Source of the DNA: Streptomyces tsukubensis
GTDB taxonomy: Bacteria > Actinomycetota > Actinomycetes > Streptomycetales > Streptomycetaceae
Length of the DNA: 64,000 nucleotides
Reading direction: 5' to 3'
NCBI RefSeq assembly: GCF_003932715.1
Contig: NZ_CP020700.1
Span: 3,060,501 to 3,124,500 of the forward strand
Shown piece after piece: positions 26,535-34,671 of the stretch; position 1 is the first letter of the stretch; each line of letters begins with the position of its first letter. The notes under the pieces were generated by a model. The model made no database searches and was not told the DNA's origin. It worked only from the letters and a program-made list of their open reading frames with translations. The translations under genes were made by a program, and so were the position numbers.

Positions 26535-27653
26535 ATGATCCGTAAGACGAGGCTCGTCCACCGCGAGGCGGACGGCCGCCGCATCCCGGGCACCTGGCGC
26601 CATGCGTTCATCAACAACGGCGGCCGGTACTTCCTGACCGATCTCTTCATCTACGCGGACGGCATCGTCGACGCGTGGGAGCCGGTCACCCTGGAGGAGT
26701 TCGAGCAGAAGCTGGCCTCCGGCTGGGTGGCGACGGAGCTGCCCGAGGGCGGCCGGGCCTCGGGACACCATCTGGCGGAGTGGACGTTCGGGACGCCCCG
26801 CACCTGGCATACGGCGGAGCAGCTGCTGGCCGAGGTCCGCGACACCGTCGACGAGCTGAACGGCCGCCCGGACTCGACGGACCGCTGTCTGGCCGCGGTC
26901 GACCGCTTCATGGCCGACCGCACGGAGGCCAACCGGCTCGCGGTCCGGGAGACGTACTACGCGATCCCGGAGACCGTGCGCCACTACGCACTCGGCGATA
27001 TGGACCTCAAGGACTGGCCGCTGCGGATCCTGGCGGCGGGTCCCGGCGGCACGGACGAGGTGGCGGAGGAGGAGGTCGGCCGGGAGGACTACGAGGAGGC
27101 GATCGCCTACTTCGCGGACGGCGCGGGGTGGGGCCCGGCCGCCGGGCCCGCCGCCGACGCATGCCCGCCGTCGCTCCATGTCCCGCACTGCTTCCCCGCG
27201 GCCTCGGACACTCCGGACAAGACCGCGCTGCGGAACACGTACCCGGCGCCGATCGTCTACGAGGGCACGGTCCATCCGACGGTCGTGCACGCCTACTGGG
27301 CGCTGTCCACCCTCGATCCGGCGGCCCGCGCCGCGATCACGGCGGCGGACAGCCCGTTCACCGCGAAACGCCTGGGCGAGGAGGCGGTACGCCACGGGGA
27401 CTGGGAGCGGACCCGTACGGCGGTGCTGGGCAGGCTGCTGCTCGCGAAGTTCACCCAGCATCCCGAACTGGCGGCCGTACTGCTCGCGACCGGGACCGCG
27501 GCGATCCTCTACGACGATATGGACGACCCGTTCTGGGGCGACAACGGGGGCCGGGGCCGGAACTGGATGGGCCGGCTGCTGGAACTCACCCGCGCGGAAC
27601 TGCCCGCCCCGGCCGGGCCGGAGCCGGTACGGCGGGCACCGGCTGGTAGGTGA
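26535..27653 (+). CDS. Protein with C-terminal NADAR (YbiA-like) domain
   Basis: 372 residues. Residues about 230-356 fit the NADAR/YbiA superfamily: LRNTYPAPIVYEG, then AYWALSTLDP, AKFTQHPELAAVLLATGTAAIL, and DPFWGDNGGRGRNWMGRLL, whose FWG and N-x-x-G-x-L-L are the best-conserved part. NADAR enzymes process ADP-ribose derivatives, including removal of ADP-ribose from guanine. The usual Glu of the A-E-H motif is Val here (TVVHAY), so activity may be altered. Residues 1-195 are two unrecognised acidic, Trp-rich units (LTDLFIYADGIVDAWEPVTL and YEEAIAYFADGAGW). The ATG at 26535 follows GGGGAG. The 3' end overlaps a convergent small ORF. Confidence 0.8.
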   Translation: MIRKTRLVHREADGRRIPGTWRHAFINNGGRYFLTDLFIYADGIVDAWEPVTLEEFEQKLASGWVATELPEGGRASGHHLAEWTFGTPRTWHTAEQLLAEVRDTVDELNGRPDSTDRCLAAVDRFMADRTEANRLAVRETYYAIPETVRHYALGDMDLKDWPLRILAAGPGGTDEVAEEEVGREDYEEAIAYFADGAGWGPAAGPAADACPPSLHVPHCFPAASDTPDKTALRNTYPAPIVYEGTVHPTVVHAYWALSTLDPAARAAITAADSPFTAKRLGEEAVRHGDWERTRTAVLGRLLLAKFTQHPELAAVLLATGTAAILYDDMDDPFWGDNGGRGRNWMGRLLELTRAELPAPAGPEPVRRAPAGR

Positions 27654-27813
27654 ACGCCATCCGCTCCGTAAAGCCCGGCTCGCGGCGGGCCCGGCAGGTG
27701 GTGCAGTACCAGCGCCACTGATCGGGCCGGTCGGGGGTGGCGGTCGTGGTGTCCTTCCACAACCACGGCCGCGCGGGGCAGGTGGGGCACCTCGGGGGCT
27801 CAAGTCCGGCCAT
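27586..27813 (-). CDS. Small zinc-ribbon protein (convergent, overlapping)
   Basis: 75 residues. MAGLEPPRCPTC and YCTTCRARREPGF give two C-x2-C pairs about 27 residues apart, a compact zinc ribbon; between them is WLWKDTTTATPDRPDQWRWY. The last 23 codons overlap the 3' end of the NADAR gene on the other strand. TACGCT lies 7 nt before the ATG at 27813 (27821-27826), a leaderless arrangement. No family recognised. Short length and overlap leave real doubt that it is a gene. Confidence 0.5.
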   Translation of the reverse strand: MAGLEPPRCPTCPARPWLWKDTTTATPDRPDQWRWYCTTCRARREPGFTERMAFTYQPVPAVPAPARPGRAVPRG

Positions 27814-27961
27814 GGCGCGCAGCGTAGCCACGCGGACGGGGCGGGGCGGGCACCGTTGCCCCGTCCGGGTGAGGGCCCACCCTCGAAAATTGGGTAAGGA
27901 AAGCGTAAAAACTGCTGGTACTGTCCAAGGTTCGGCACCCGACCCCGCTCAAGGATCCCGC

Positions 27962-28828
27962 ATGACCATGCCCACCCCTCCCGGCGACGAGAGCTCCACT
28001 CCCCCGGCCCCTCAGCCGCCTCAGCCGTGGGCCGAGACCCCGCCGCCCTGGTCCCGGCACCCCGCCCCGCCGCGGCCGCCCCGCAACGGAATGGGCGTCA
28101 CGGCCCTGGTCCTCGGCATCATCGGGATCATCCTGGGCCTGGCCGTCATCCTCTTCTGGCTGTCCTGGCTCCCGGCCCTGCTGGCGCTGATCTTCGGCAT
28201 CATCGGCGTGAGCCACGCCCGCAAGGGGACCGCGACCAACAAGGGCATGGCCCTGGGCGGTGTGATCATGGGCTCGGCCGGTCTGCTGCTCTCCATCGGC
28301 GGCGGTCTGCTGACCGTGTTCTTCGTCAACGAGGCCAACGACACCGCCGAGGACCGGATCCTGCAGATCGAAGCCTCGGCCGAGGCCGAGGACCGCGAGG
28401 CGAAGAAGAAGGAGGCGGCCGCGGCCGCCGCCCGGAAGCTCTCGTTCGGCGAGCCCTTCCTCTTCGAGAACGGTCTGAAGGTCACGGTCCACAAGCCGAA
28501 GCCGTACGCCCCGGACTCGTTCGCCAGCGGCCATGCGAAGGGCAACAAGGCGATCGAGGTGACCGTCACCGTCCTCAACACCAACAAGGTACGGATGTCC
28601 CTCGAATCCGGCCTGCCCACGGTCTACGACACCGAAGGCGCCGACACCGAGATGATCATCGACGCCAGTGACCGTCTGAAGTTCATGAACGACTTCGTCC
28701 TCCCCGGCAAGCAGGCCGTCGGCCGCTACGCCTTCTCCCTGCCGCCCACGGCGGCGACCACGGCCGAGGTGGAGTTCAACCCCTCGCTCGCGGACCTGGA
28801 CGGCGCCCGCTGGTCGGGCTCCCTCTGA
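27962..28828 (+). CDS. DUF4190-type membrane protein with extracellular domain
   Basis: 288 residues. A Pro-rich tail of about 42 residues is followed by two membrane hairpins (GMGVTALVLGIIGIILGLAVI and ALLALIFGIIGVSHARKG, then GGVIMGSAGLLLSIGGG), the DUF4190 pattern. A charged helical linker EAEDREAKKKEAAAAAARK leads to a beta-rich DUF4352-like domain (GEPFLFENGLKVTVHKPK to FSLPPTAATTAEVEF). AAGGA lies about 7 nt before the ATG at 27962. The AT-rich stretch 27885-27925 probably contains the promoter. Role unknown. Confidence 0.8.
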   Translation: MTMPTPPGDESSTPPAPQPPQPWAETPPPWSRHPAPPRPPRNGMGVTALVLGIIGIILGLAVILFWLSWLPALLALIFGIIGVSHARKGTATNKGMALGGVIMGSAGLLLSIGGGLLTVFFVNEANDTAEDRILQIEASAEAEDREAKKKEAAAAAARKLSFGEPFLFENGLKVTVHKPKPYAPDSFASGHAKGNKAIEVTVTVLNTNKVRMSLESGLPTVYDTEGADTEMIIDASDRLKFMNDFVLPGKQAVGRYAFSLPPTAATTAEVEFNPSLADLDGARWSGSL

Positions 28829-28849
28829 TCCTTCGGCCTCCGAACCTCG

Positions 28850-28880
28850 GCGTCCCCCGGTGCCTCGCACCGGGGGACGC
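28850..28880. terminator. Bidirectional 14-bp hairpin terminator
   Basis: A perfect 14-bp stem (28850-28863 with 28867-28880) and a 3-nt loop, followed by TTCGTTGTG. It lies between the convergent genes ending at 28828 and 28912. Confidence 0.85.
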
Positions 28881-28911
28881 TTCGTTGTGCAGCCGCGAGG
28901 CGGGGCCGGGC

Positions 28912-29397
28912 TCAGTCCAGGATGCGGCCCCCGTGGTAGCGCAGCTCGTACGCCCGTATCCCCGACGGAACCGTGATGTGCTCCACGCCCCGGAAGCGGG
29001 TCACATCGCCCGTCGTCTCGTCCGTGTACGTCAGTCCCTCGACCGTGTACCGGAAGCCGCCGAGGAACCGGCCTTCCCGGTAGAGCGCGGACAGCGACGC
29101 GGTGACGACCCGGCCGGCCACCCCCGCGTCGATATCGTCGTGGAGGACGTACCCGTAGTAGTTCATGCCCCACAGCGGGCGGTCGCCGAGGTGGACCGTC
29201 TCCTGGCCGAGGAAGTCGGTGCCGCCGAAATAGCTGTCCCGGTAGACCAGTTCGCCCTCGCGGTACTCCAGATCGTGCGACGAGACGCGGACGGAGGGGA
29301 TCTTCCCGCCGCCGCCCGCGTAGGTCGCCGCCTTCGCGCGGACCACGAAGGATTCCAGTGCGGCCGGTTCCATGCATTCCATGCCTGTCGTACTCAT
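28912..29397 (-). CDS. DUF5680-domain protein
   Basis: 161 residues, one domain throughout. FVVRAKAATYAGGGGKI, HDLEYREGELVYRDSYFGGTDFLGQETV, PLWGMNYYGY, and the end GVEHITVPSGIRAYELRYHGGRILD are the recognised pattern of DUF5680. No catalytic residues can be assigned. The start at 29397 is chosen over 29427 because TACAAC lies 7 nt upstream; evidence for either start is weak. Confidence 0.82.
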   Translation of the reverse strand: MSTTGMECMEPAALESFVVRAKAATYAGGGGKIPSVRVSSHDLEYREGELVYRDSYFGGTDFLGQETVHLGDRPLWGMNYYGYVLHDDIDAGVAGRVVTASLSALYREGRFLGGFRYTVEGLTYTDETTGDVTRFRGVEHITVPSGIRAYELRYHGGRILD

Positions 29398-29435
29398 GAA
29401 GACCGTTGTAACCGGCCGGTCCGACAAACGAGAGG

Positions 29436-30215
29436 CTAGCCTTCCACTTCCGCTGTGATCTCAGCGAACATCCGGTTCACCGCCAGCAGTCCGCCGTCCA
29501 CCCGCAGCACCGTCCCGGTGATCCAGGACGCGTCCCGCGACGCCAGGAACGCCACCGCCGCCGCAATGTCGTCCGGTTCACCGACCCGGCCCAGGGGGTA
29601 GGCGCGGCTGCCCAGGGCCGAGAGGACGGCCTCGCGGCCGTCCCAGTTCGCGGTGCGGATCGTGCCCGGGTTGATCTGGTTGACCCGGACGCCGCGCTGG
29701 GCGACGTCCCCCGCCAGGGTCCGCGTCAGCGATGCCAGCCCCGCCTTGGCCGCGCTGTAGGCGTGGTTGCCGAAGTCCGCCTCCGCGTTCACGGAGCCGA
29801 TGTTGACGATCGCGCCCCGGCCGTCCGCCTCCGCCAGGCGCGGCAGCGCGGCCCGGGCGCAGCGGACCGCCCCCATCAGGGTGATGTCGAGGTCGAGCCG
29901 CCAGGTGGTGTCCGGCTCGTCCTCGAAGGCGTCCATGTCCAGTGAGCAGGCGAACGCGTTGTTGACCAGGACGTCCAGCCGGCCGAAGGTGTCGACGGCG
30001 AAGGCGACCGCCGCGTCCGCCTGCGTCTGGTCGCCGACGTCGCACACCAGATGGGCCGCGCCCGGTATGTCCGCAGCCGTCTTCGCCACTGCCTGTTCGT
30101 CGATATCGGTGAGCAGCACGCGTGCGCCTTCGGCCGCCAGCCGGCGCGCGGTCGCCGCGCCGATGCCGCGGGCCGCGCCCGTGATCAGGACCCCGTAACC
30201 CTCGAAGCGATTCAT
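29436..30215 (-). CDS. Short-chain dehydrogenase/reductase
   Basis: 259 residues of the classical SDR family. The cofactor loop is TGAARGIGAATARR, NNA motif VLVNNAF, catalytic Ser in NIGSVNA, and Tyr-Lys in AYSAAKAG. LTDIDE after strand 2 suggests NAD preference. The ATG overlaps the stop of the upstream serine hydrolase as ATGA, so the two are coupled. Substrate unknown; a hydrolase-dehydrogenase pair suggests catabolism of an ester or related compound. Confidence 0.93.
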   Translation of the reverse strand: MNRFEGYGVLITGAARGIGAATARRLAAEGARVLLTDIDEQAVAKTAADIPGAAHLVCDVGDQTQADAAVAFAVDTFGRLDVLVNNAFACSLDMDAFEDEPDTTWRLDLDITLMGAVRCARAALPRLAEADGRGAIVNIGSVNAEADFGNHAYSAAKAGLASLTRTLAGDVAQRGVRVNQINPGTIRTANWDGREAVLSALGSRAYPLGRVGEPDDIAAAVAFLASRDASWITGTVLRVDGGLLAVNRMFAEITAEVEG

Positions 30216-31483
30216 AGCGCCGAACGTACCGCTCTGACCAGCGCTTGGGCACGGGGATCCGCGGTCACTCCCTTGCGGAGCCCGTTGGTGACATAGCCGA
30301 AGGCGATGCCCGCATCCGGGTCGGCGAAGCCGAGGGAGCCGCCGCGCCCGGGGTGGCCGAAGGAGCCCGGGCCGAGCAGGGGCGCCGCCGGGCCGTGGAG
30401 CATGAAGCCGAGGCCGTAGCGGGTGGGGACGACGAGGACCCGGTCGGGGCCCGCGGACTCCTCGGTGCGGGCCAGGGTCAGCGTCGCGGGCGCGAAGAGC
30501 CGGGGACCGCCGTCGACCGCGCCGATCGTCGACGCGTAGAAGCGGGCCAGCGCCCGGGCCGTGGAGATCCCGCCGGACGCGGGCAGTTCGGCGGCCCGGT
30601 ACTCCGGGGCGTTCTCGTCCGGCAGCGGGGCGATCACCCCGAACGCCCGGCGGGTCAGCGAGTCCGGGTCCCGGTAGGCGTCCGCCACCGACCGTTTGGG
30701 CCGCAGCGTCAGCCCGCCGCTGCGCACCGGCGGCGGCTCCTCGACCGGCCCGATCCGCCCGACCCGGTGCGCCTCCTCCGCCGGGAGCCCCAGCCAGAAG
30801 TCCAGGCCGAGGGGGCGGGCGATCTCCTCCGCGACCCAGCGGCCGATGCTCCGGCCGGTGACCCGGGGGACCAGTTCGGCCAGCAGCCAGCCGTAGGTCT
30901 GCGCGTGGTAGCCGTGGTCCGTGCCCGGCTGCCAGGCGGGGGCCTGTGCCGCGAGCGCCGCCGGGCCGCTGACCCCGTCGATCGCCTCGGTCGGGGTCAG
31001 CGGGCGGTCCAGGGCGGGGAGCCCGGCGCGGTGGGAGAGGAGATGGCGGACGAGGACCCGCTCCTTGCCCGCCGCCTTGAACTCGGGCCAGTAGGTGCCG
31101 ACCGGCGCGTCCAGGTCGATCCGGCCCCGCTGGTGCAGCAGCAGGACGACGGCCGCGGCCACGCCCTTGGTGACCGAGCGGACGATCTGCGCGGTGTCGA
31201 CCGCCCACGGTGCCCCGGGCGGGGATCCGGATGGAGATGCGGATGGAGATCCGGGCGGGGCGCCGGGCGGGGTCCCGGCTTCGGAGCCGGAGGCGTCTCC
31301 TGCTCCCGCGGGGCCCGGCCCGCCGTCGACGTCCCGGGTCCCCGCCCACAGGTCGACCACCTTGTGCCCGTCCCGGTAGACCGCGACCGCCGCGCCCCGC
31401 TCCCCGCGCTGTTCGAAGTTGCGCACGAATGCTTCCCGTACCGGCTCGAAGCCGTCCGCCACCGTGCCCCGTACGTCCGTCAT
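30212..31483 (-). CDS. Serine hydrolase, class C beta-lactamase family
   Basis: 423 residues. The active-site S103-V-T-K106 lies in QIVRSVTKGVAAAVV. A Tyr motif YHAQTYGWLL and a C-terminal PGRGGSLGFADPDAGIAFGY (HxG-like position reads HPGRGG) complete the fold. No signal peptide, so an intracellular esterase/peptidase is more likely than a lactamase. Residues about 53-93 are a Gly/Ala/Pro/Ser insertion of short repeats (GAPPGSPSASPSGSPPGAP) just before the catalytic Ser. The start at 31483 has GGAGGGG 8 nt upstream. Confidence 0.9.
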   Translation of the reverse strand: MTDVRGTVADGFEPVREAFVRNFEQRGERGAAVAVYRDGHKVVDLWAGTRDVDGGPGPAGAGDASGSEAGTPPGAPPGSPSASPSGSPPGAPWAVDTAQIVRSVTKGVAAAVVLLLHQRGRIDLDAPVGTYWPEFKAAGKERVLVRHLLSHRAGLPALDRPLTPTEAIDGVSGPAALAAQAPAWQPGTDHGYHAQTYGWLLAELVPRVTGRSIGRWVAEEIARPLGLDFWLGLPAEEAHRVGRIGPVEEPPPVRSGGLTLRPKRSVADAYRDPDSLTRRAFGVIAPLPDENAPEYRAAELPASGGISTARALARFYASTIGAVDGGPRLFAPATLTLARTEESAGPDRVLVVPTRYGLGFMLHGPAAPLLGPGSFGHPGRGGSLGFADPDAGIAFGYVTNGLRKGVTADPRAQALVRAVRSAL

Positions 31484-31558
31484 GGCCCCGCCCCTCCGCT
31501 TCGCCGGCTGCGTCCGTCCTCCATGGTGCAACGTCGGCCCGCGGGGAAGACTTCCAGG

Positions 31559-32335
31559 TCAGTCGGGGCGGGCGGGGAGCGGGGCGACGGCCGCCGGGTC
31601 GAAGCCGTACGGCAGTTCCAGCCGGTGCGCCCGCAGCAGGGCGCCGTCCGCCAGCAGTTCGCGGGTCGGCCCGTCCGCCGCGATCACCCCGTCGCCGAGC
31701 ACCACCGCCCGCGGGCACAGCTCCAGTGCGTACGGCAGATCGTGGGTGACCATCAGCACGGTGACGTCCAGCGACCGCAGCAGTTCGGCGAGTTCACGGC
31801 GGGACGCCGGGTCGAGGTTGGAGGAGGGTTCGTCGAGGACGAGGATCTCCGGCTCCATGACGAGGACGGTCGCCACCGCGACCCGCCGCCGCTGTCCGAA
31901 GGACAGGTGGTGCGGCGGCCGTTCCGCGTGGGCGGCCATGCCGACGCGTTCCAGCGCGGCCGTGACCCTCCGCTCCAGTTCGGGTCCGCGTACCCCGGCG
32001 TTGGCCGGGCCGAAGGCGACGTCCTCCCGGACGGTCGGCATGAAGAGCTGGTCGTCGGGGTCCTGGAAGACGATGCCGACGCGGCGTCTGATCTCCGCGA
32101 GACGGCCGCGTTCGACGGGCAGCCCGCCGACGGCGACCGTGCCCGCGCCGCCGCCGAGGATGCCGTTGAGATGGAGGACGAGGGTGGTCTTCCCTGCGCC
32201 GTTGGGGCCGAGGAGGGCGACGCGTTCGCCGCGTCCGACCGTCAGATCGACGCCGAAGAGCGCCTGGTGGCCGTCGGGATAGGCGTAGGCGAGCCCGGCG
32301 ATGTGCAGCGAGGGCGGTACGGCGGTGGAGGTCAC
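31559..32335 (-). CDS. cbiO: Energy-coupling-factor cobalt/nickel transporter ATPase
   Basis: 258 residues. Walker A GPNGAGKTT, Q-loop VFQDPDDQLFMPTV (typical of ECF/CbiO ATPases), signature LSFGQRRRVAVA (LSFGQ, also typical) and Walker B ILVLDEPSSNLD. It energises uptake of Co2+ or Ni2+ together with the CbiQ and CbiM proteins encoded just upstream. The GTG at 32335 overlaps the cbiQ stop as GTGA. Confidence 0.95.
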   Translation of the reverse strand: MTSTAVPPSLHIAGLAYAYPDGHQALFGVDLTVGRGERVALLGPNGAGKTTLVLHLNGILGGGAGTVAVGGLPVERGRLAEIRRRVGIVFQDPDDQLFMPTVREDVAFGPANAGVRGPELERRVTAALERVGMAAHAERPPHHLSFGQRRRVAVATVLVMEPEILVLDEPSSNLDPASRRELAELLRSLDVTVLMVTHDLPYALELCPRAVVLGDGVIAADGPTRELLADGALLRAHRLELPYGFDPAAVAPLPARPD

Positions 32336-33120
32336 AGGGGGTTTCCTCCCAGGAGGCGGACGGCGAGCGCGGCGGCGGGCAGGGCTGCGGCGTACGTCCA
32401 CTGGGCCCGGGTCGCCGCGGCATCCGGCCTGAGTGCAGGCATCGTGCCCGTATAGCCCCTGCTCAGCATCGCGAGATGCACCCGCTCGCCGCGTTCGTAG
32501 GTACGGATGAAGAGCGCGCCCGCCGTTTTCGCGAGCACGCCCCAGTGGCGGGGGCCGCGCGCCTCGAAACCGCGCGAGCGGCGGGCGACCGCCATCCGCC
32601 GCAGATCGTCGGCGACCACATCGCCGTAACGGATCATGAAGGAGGCGATCTGGACCAGCAGCGGGGGCAGCCGGAGCCGCTCCAGGCCGAGGAGCAGGGC
32701 GCGGATCTCGGTGGTGGCGGCGAGCAGGACGGAGGCGGCGACGCCGAGGGTCGCCTTGGCGAGGATGTTCCACGCGCCCCACAGCCCCGGTTCGCTCAGC
32801 GTCAGTCCGAGGACGGTGACGCGCTCCCCCGGCCCTGCGGGCACCGTGAACGGCAGCAGCAGGGCGAACACGACGAACGGCGCCTCGACGAGCAGCCGGG
32901 TGAGTACGGTCGCGGGCGGGATCCGGGCGACGGCGGTGACGGCGGCCAGCAGGGCGGCGTACAGGACGAAGGCCCAGACCGCCCCGCCCGGCGTCGTGAC
33001 GACGACGAGGACGAAGCAGAAGACGGCGACGAGTTTGCAGTGCGCGGGCAGGGCATGGACGGCTGAGCGGCGGGGGATGTGGAGCCGGTGGGTGGGGCTG
33101 TGGCGGTGGCCCGCGCCCAT
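32332..33120 (-). CDS. cbiQ: Energy-coupling-factor transporter transmembrane protein
   Basis: 262 residues. Six or so membrane segments (LVAVFCFVLVVVTTPGGAVWAFVLY and following) and the two cytoplasmic coupling motifs MAVARRSRGF and LAMLSRGYTG, which contain the A-R-G/S-R-G boxes that dock onto CbiO. The ATG at 33120 lies 7 nt after the cbiM stop, so the three genes form one operon M-Q-O. Confidence 0.94.
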   Translation of the reverse strand: MGAGHRHSPTHRLHIPRRSAVHALPAHCKLVAVFCFVLVVVTTPGGAVWAFVLYAALLAAVTAVARIPPATVLTRLLVEAPFVVFALLLPFTVPAGPGERVTVLGLTLSEPGLWGAWNILAKATLGVAASVLLAATTEIRALLLGLERLRLPPLLVQIASFMIRYGDVVADDLRRMAVARRSRGFEARGPRHWGVLAKTAGALFIRTYERGERVHLAMLSRGYTGTMPALRPDAAATRAQWTYAAALPAAALAVRLLGGNPL

Positions 33121-33127
33121 GCCGGGG

Positions 33128-34483
33128 TCAGTCCCGCCCGGCCGGGGGTGCGGCGGACGGCCCCGGGGGTTCGAGGGGTGCGGAGGGGTCGGGAGGCGTC
33201 GGTACGGGCCGCGGGGTCCCGGTCGCGTCCGGGGTATCCGCCCTCGGGGACGGCACGGTTGCGGCGGGCCCGGCCGCCGACCGGGAAGCGGGCCCCGCAG
33301 TCCCGGTGCCGGACCCGGCGAGCCCGGCGGCCGACCCGGAATCCGCGGCACCCGGCTCCCCGGGCCCGGTCTGCCCGGTGGCTGCCCGCGCGTCCGGGCG
33401 CGGGGCGCCCGCCCGCGCGGAGCGGCGTGCCGACGCGGCACGGAGGAGCAGGGTGCCCGCGACGACCGTCGCGCCGACGCCGATGACGCCCGCGAGCCCG
33501 CCCGACAGCCGGTCGTCCGCGATATCGGCGACGCCGTAGTCCGCGAGCGGCCAGTCCACGGTCGCGTGGTCGTCGGCGGAGTCCGCGAAGCCCTTGTCGA
33601 TGGCGACCCGCTCCAGGCCGTCGGGGCTGGCTGAGGCGTAGAAGGAGACGAAACCGGCCAGTACGACGGCGACGGCGAGGCCGGTGAGCGCGACGGCCCG
33701 GGACGGGCGCCGCGGGGCGGGCCGGGGGCCGTCGGCGGGCGGGGCGGTGGGCGCGGCGGGTAGGTCTGTGAGTTGCCCGCCGACCCGCAGCTTCAGCGGT
33801 ACGGCCACCCGGTCCCGGGCCCCGTACACCAGGTCGGGCCGGACGGCGAGCACCGCACCGACGGTTGCCGTGGTGATCAGCGCCTCCCCGATGCCGATCA
33901 GGACGTGCACGCCGGTCATGGCGGCCAGCACGGTGCCGAACGGCACGTCGGTGGTGCCGCCGATCCCGTACAGCAGGGTGAAGGCGACCGCGGACACCGG
34001 TACGGAGACCAGCGCGGCGACGAAGGTCGCGGCGGTGATCGCGCTCCGGCGGCGCGGCAGCACCGCGAGCAGCCCCCGGAACAGTCCGTACGCGACGACG
34101 ACGGTGACGACCCCGATCAGGGTGATGTTCACACCGAGCGCGGTGAGGCCGCCGTCGGCGAAGAGGACGCTCTGGAGCAGCAGGACGACGGCGAGGCAGA
34201 GCAGACCGGTGTACGGGCCGACGAGGATCGCCGCCAGCGCGCCGCCGAGGAGATGTCCGCTGGTCCCGGCGGCGACCGGGAAGTTCAGCATCTGTACGGC
34301 GAAGACGAACGCGGCGACGAGTCCGGCGAGGGGCGCGGTGCGCTCGCCGCCGGGGTCGGCGCCCGCCCCGGGGGCGTCCGTCTCGCGGCGGGCCCCGCGC
34401 AGACCGGCCGCGACGGCGGCGACCGCCACGGCTCCGGCGGCGGCCGACACGGGTGCGTTGATGAAACCGTCGGGAACATGCAT
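33128..34483 (-). CDS. cbiM: Ni/Co ECF substrate-binding protein CbiM fused to PDGLE domain
   Basis: 451 residues. The N-terminal MHVPDGF is the metal-binding start of CbiM/NikM, followed by about seven membrane segments. From about residue 265 comes the PDGLE unit (FYASASPDGLERVAIDKGF to ADIADDRLSGGLAGVIG), which replaces a separate CbiN. The last 110 residues are a Pro/Ala/Gly/Ser-rich tail of no known role. GGAG lies 5 nt before the ATG. A Nur-like palindrome upstream favours nickel as substrate, but cobalt cannot be excluded. Confidence 0.94.
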   Translation of the reverse strand: MHVPDGFINAPVSAAAGAVAVAAVAAGLRGARRETDAPGAGADPGGERTAPLAGLVAAFVFAVQMLNFPVAAGTSGHLLGGALAAILVGPYTGLLCLAVVLLLQSVLFADGGLTALGVNITLIGVVTVVVAYGLFRGLLAVLPRRRSAITAATFVAALVSVPVSAVAFTLLYGIGGTTDVPFGTVLAAMTGVHVLIGIGEALITTATVGAVLAVRPDLVYGARDRVAVPLKLRVGGQLTDLPAAPTAPPADGPRPAPRRPSRAVALTGLAVAVVLAGFVSFYASASPDGLERVAIDKGFADSADDHATVDWPLADYGVADIADDRLSGGLAGVIGVGATVVAGTLLLRAASARRSARAGAPRPDARAATGQTGPGEPGAADSGSAAGLAGSGTGTAGPASRSAAGPAATVPSPRADTPDATGTPRPVPTPPDPSAPLEPPGPSAAPPAGRD

Positions 34484-34540
34484 GGCGGGCTCCGGATCGG
34501 AAAGGCGACGGATGGAGCGGACGCGCGGACTGCGACGGGC

Positions 34541-34575
34541 AGCACTGATTGTGCTCTTCTGCGCATGGCTTGCAA
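34541..34575 (-). promoter_or_regulatory. Nur-like box and adjacent palindrome upstream of cbiM
   Basis: On the plus strand CTGCGC-N5-TTGCAA (34559-34575) fits the nickel regulator Nur's consensus TTGCAA-N5-TTGCAA with a perfect right half and a TGC core in the left half. Directly beside it AGCAC-N5-GTGCT (34541-34555) is a perfect inverted repeat. Both lie 55-95 bp upstream of the cbiM ATG. No cobalamin riboswitch fits in this gap. Confidence 0.45.
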
Positions 34576-34671
34576 GAGCGCCTCCTGCTCAAGAAAGGGC
34601 AAAGCGCCATCGAACCCTCGACCAAAATATGGGACATTAGAGGGCAAAGAAGACGTTGCGAGGAGCGAACG

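Noticed and set aside
34484..34671. Cobalamin riboswitch upstream of cbiM
   Set aside because: The 188-bp divergent gap must also hold the ssgE-type leader and has no recognisable B12-box; a Nur-like palindrome fits better.
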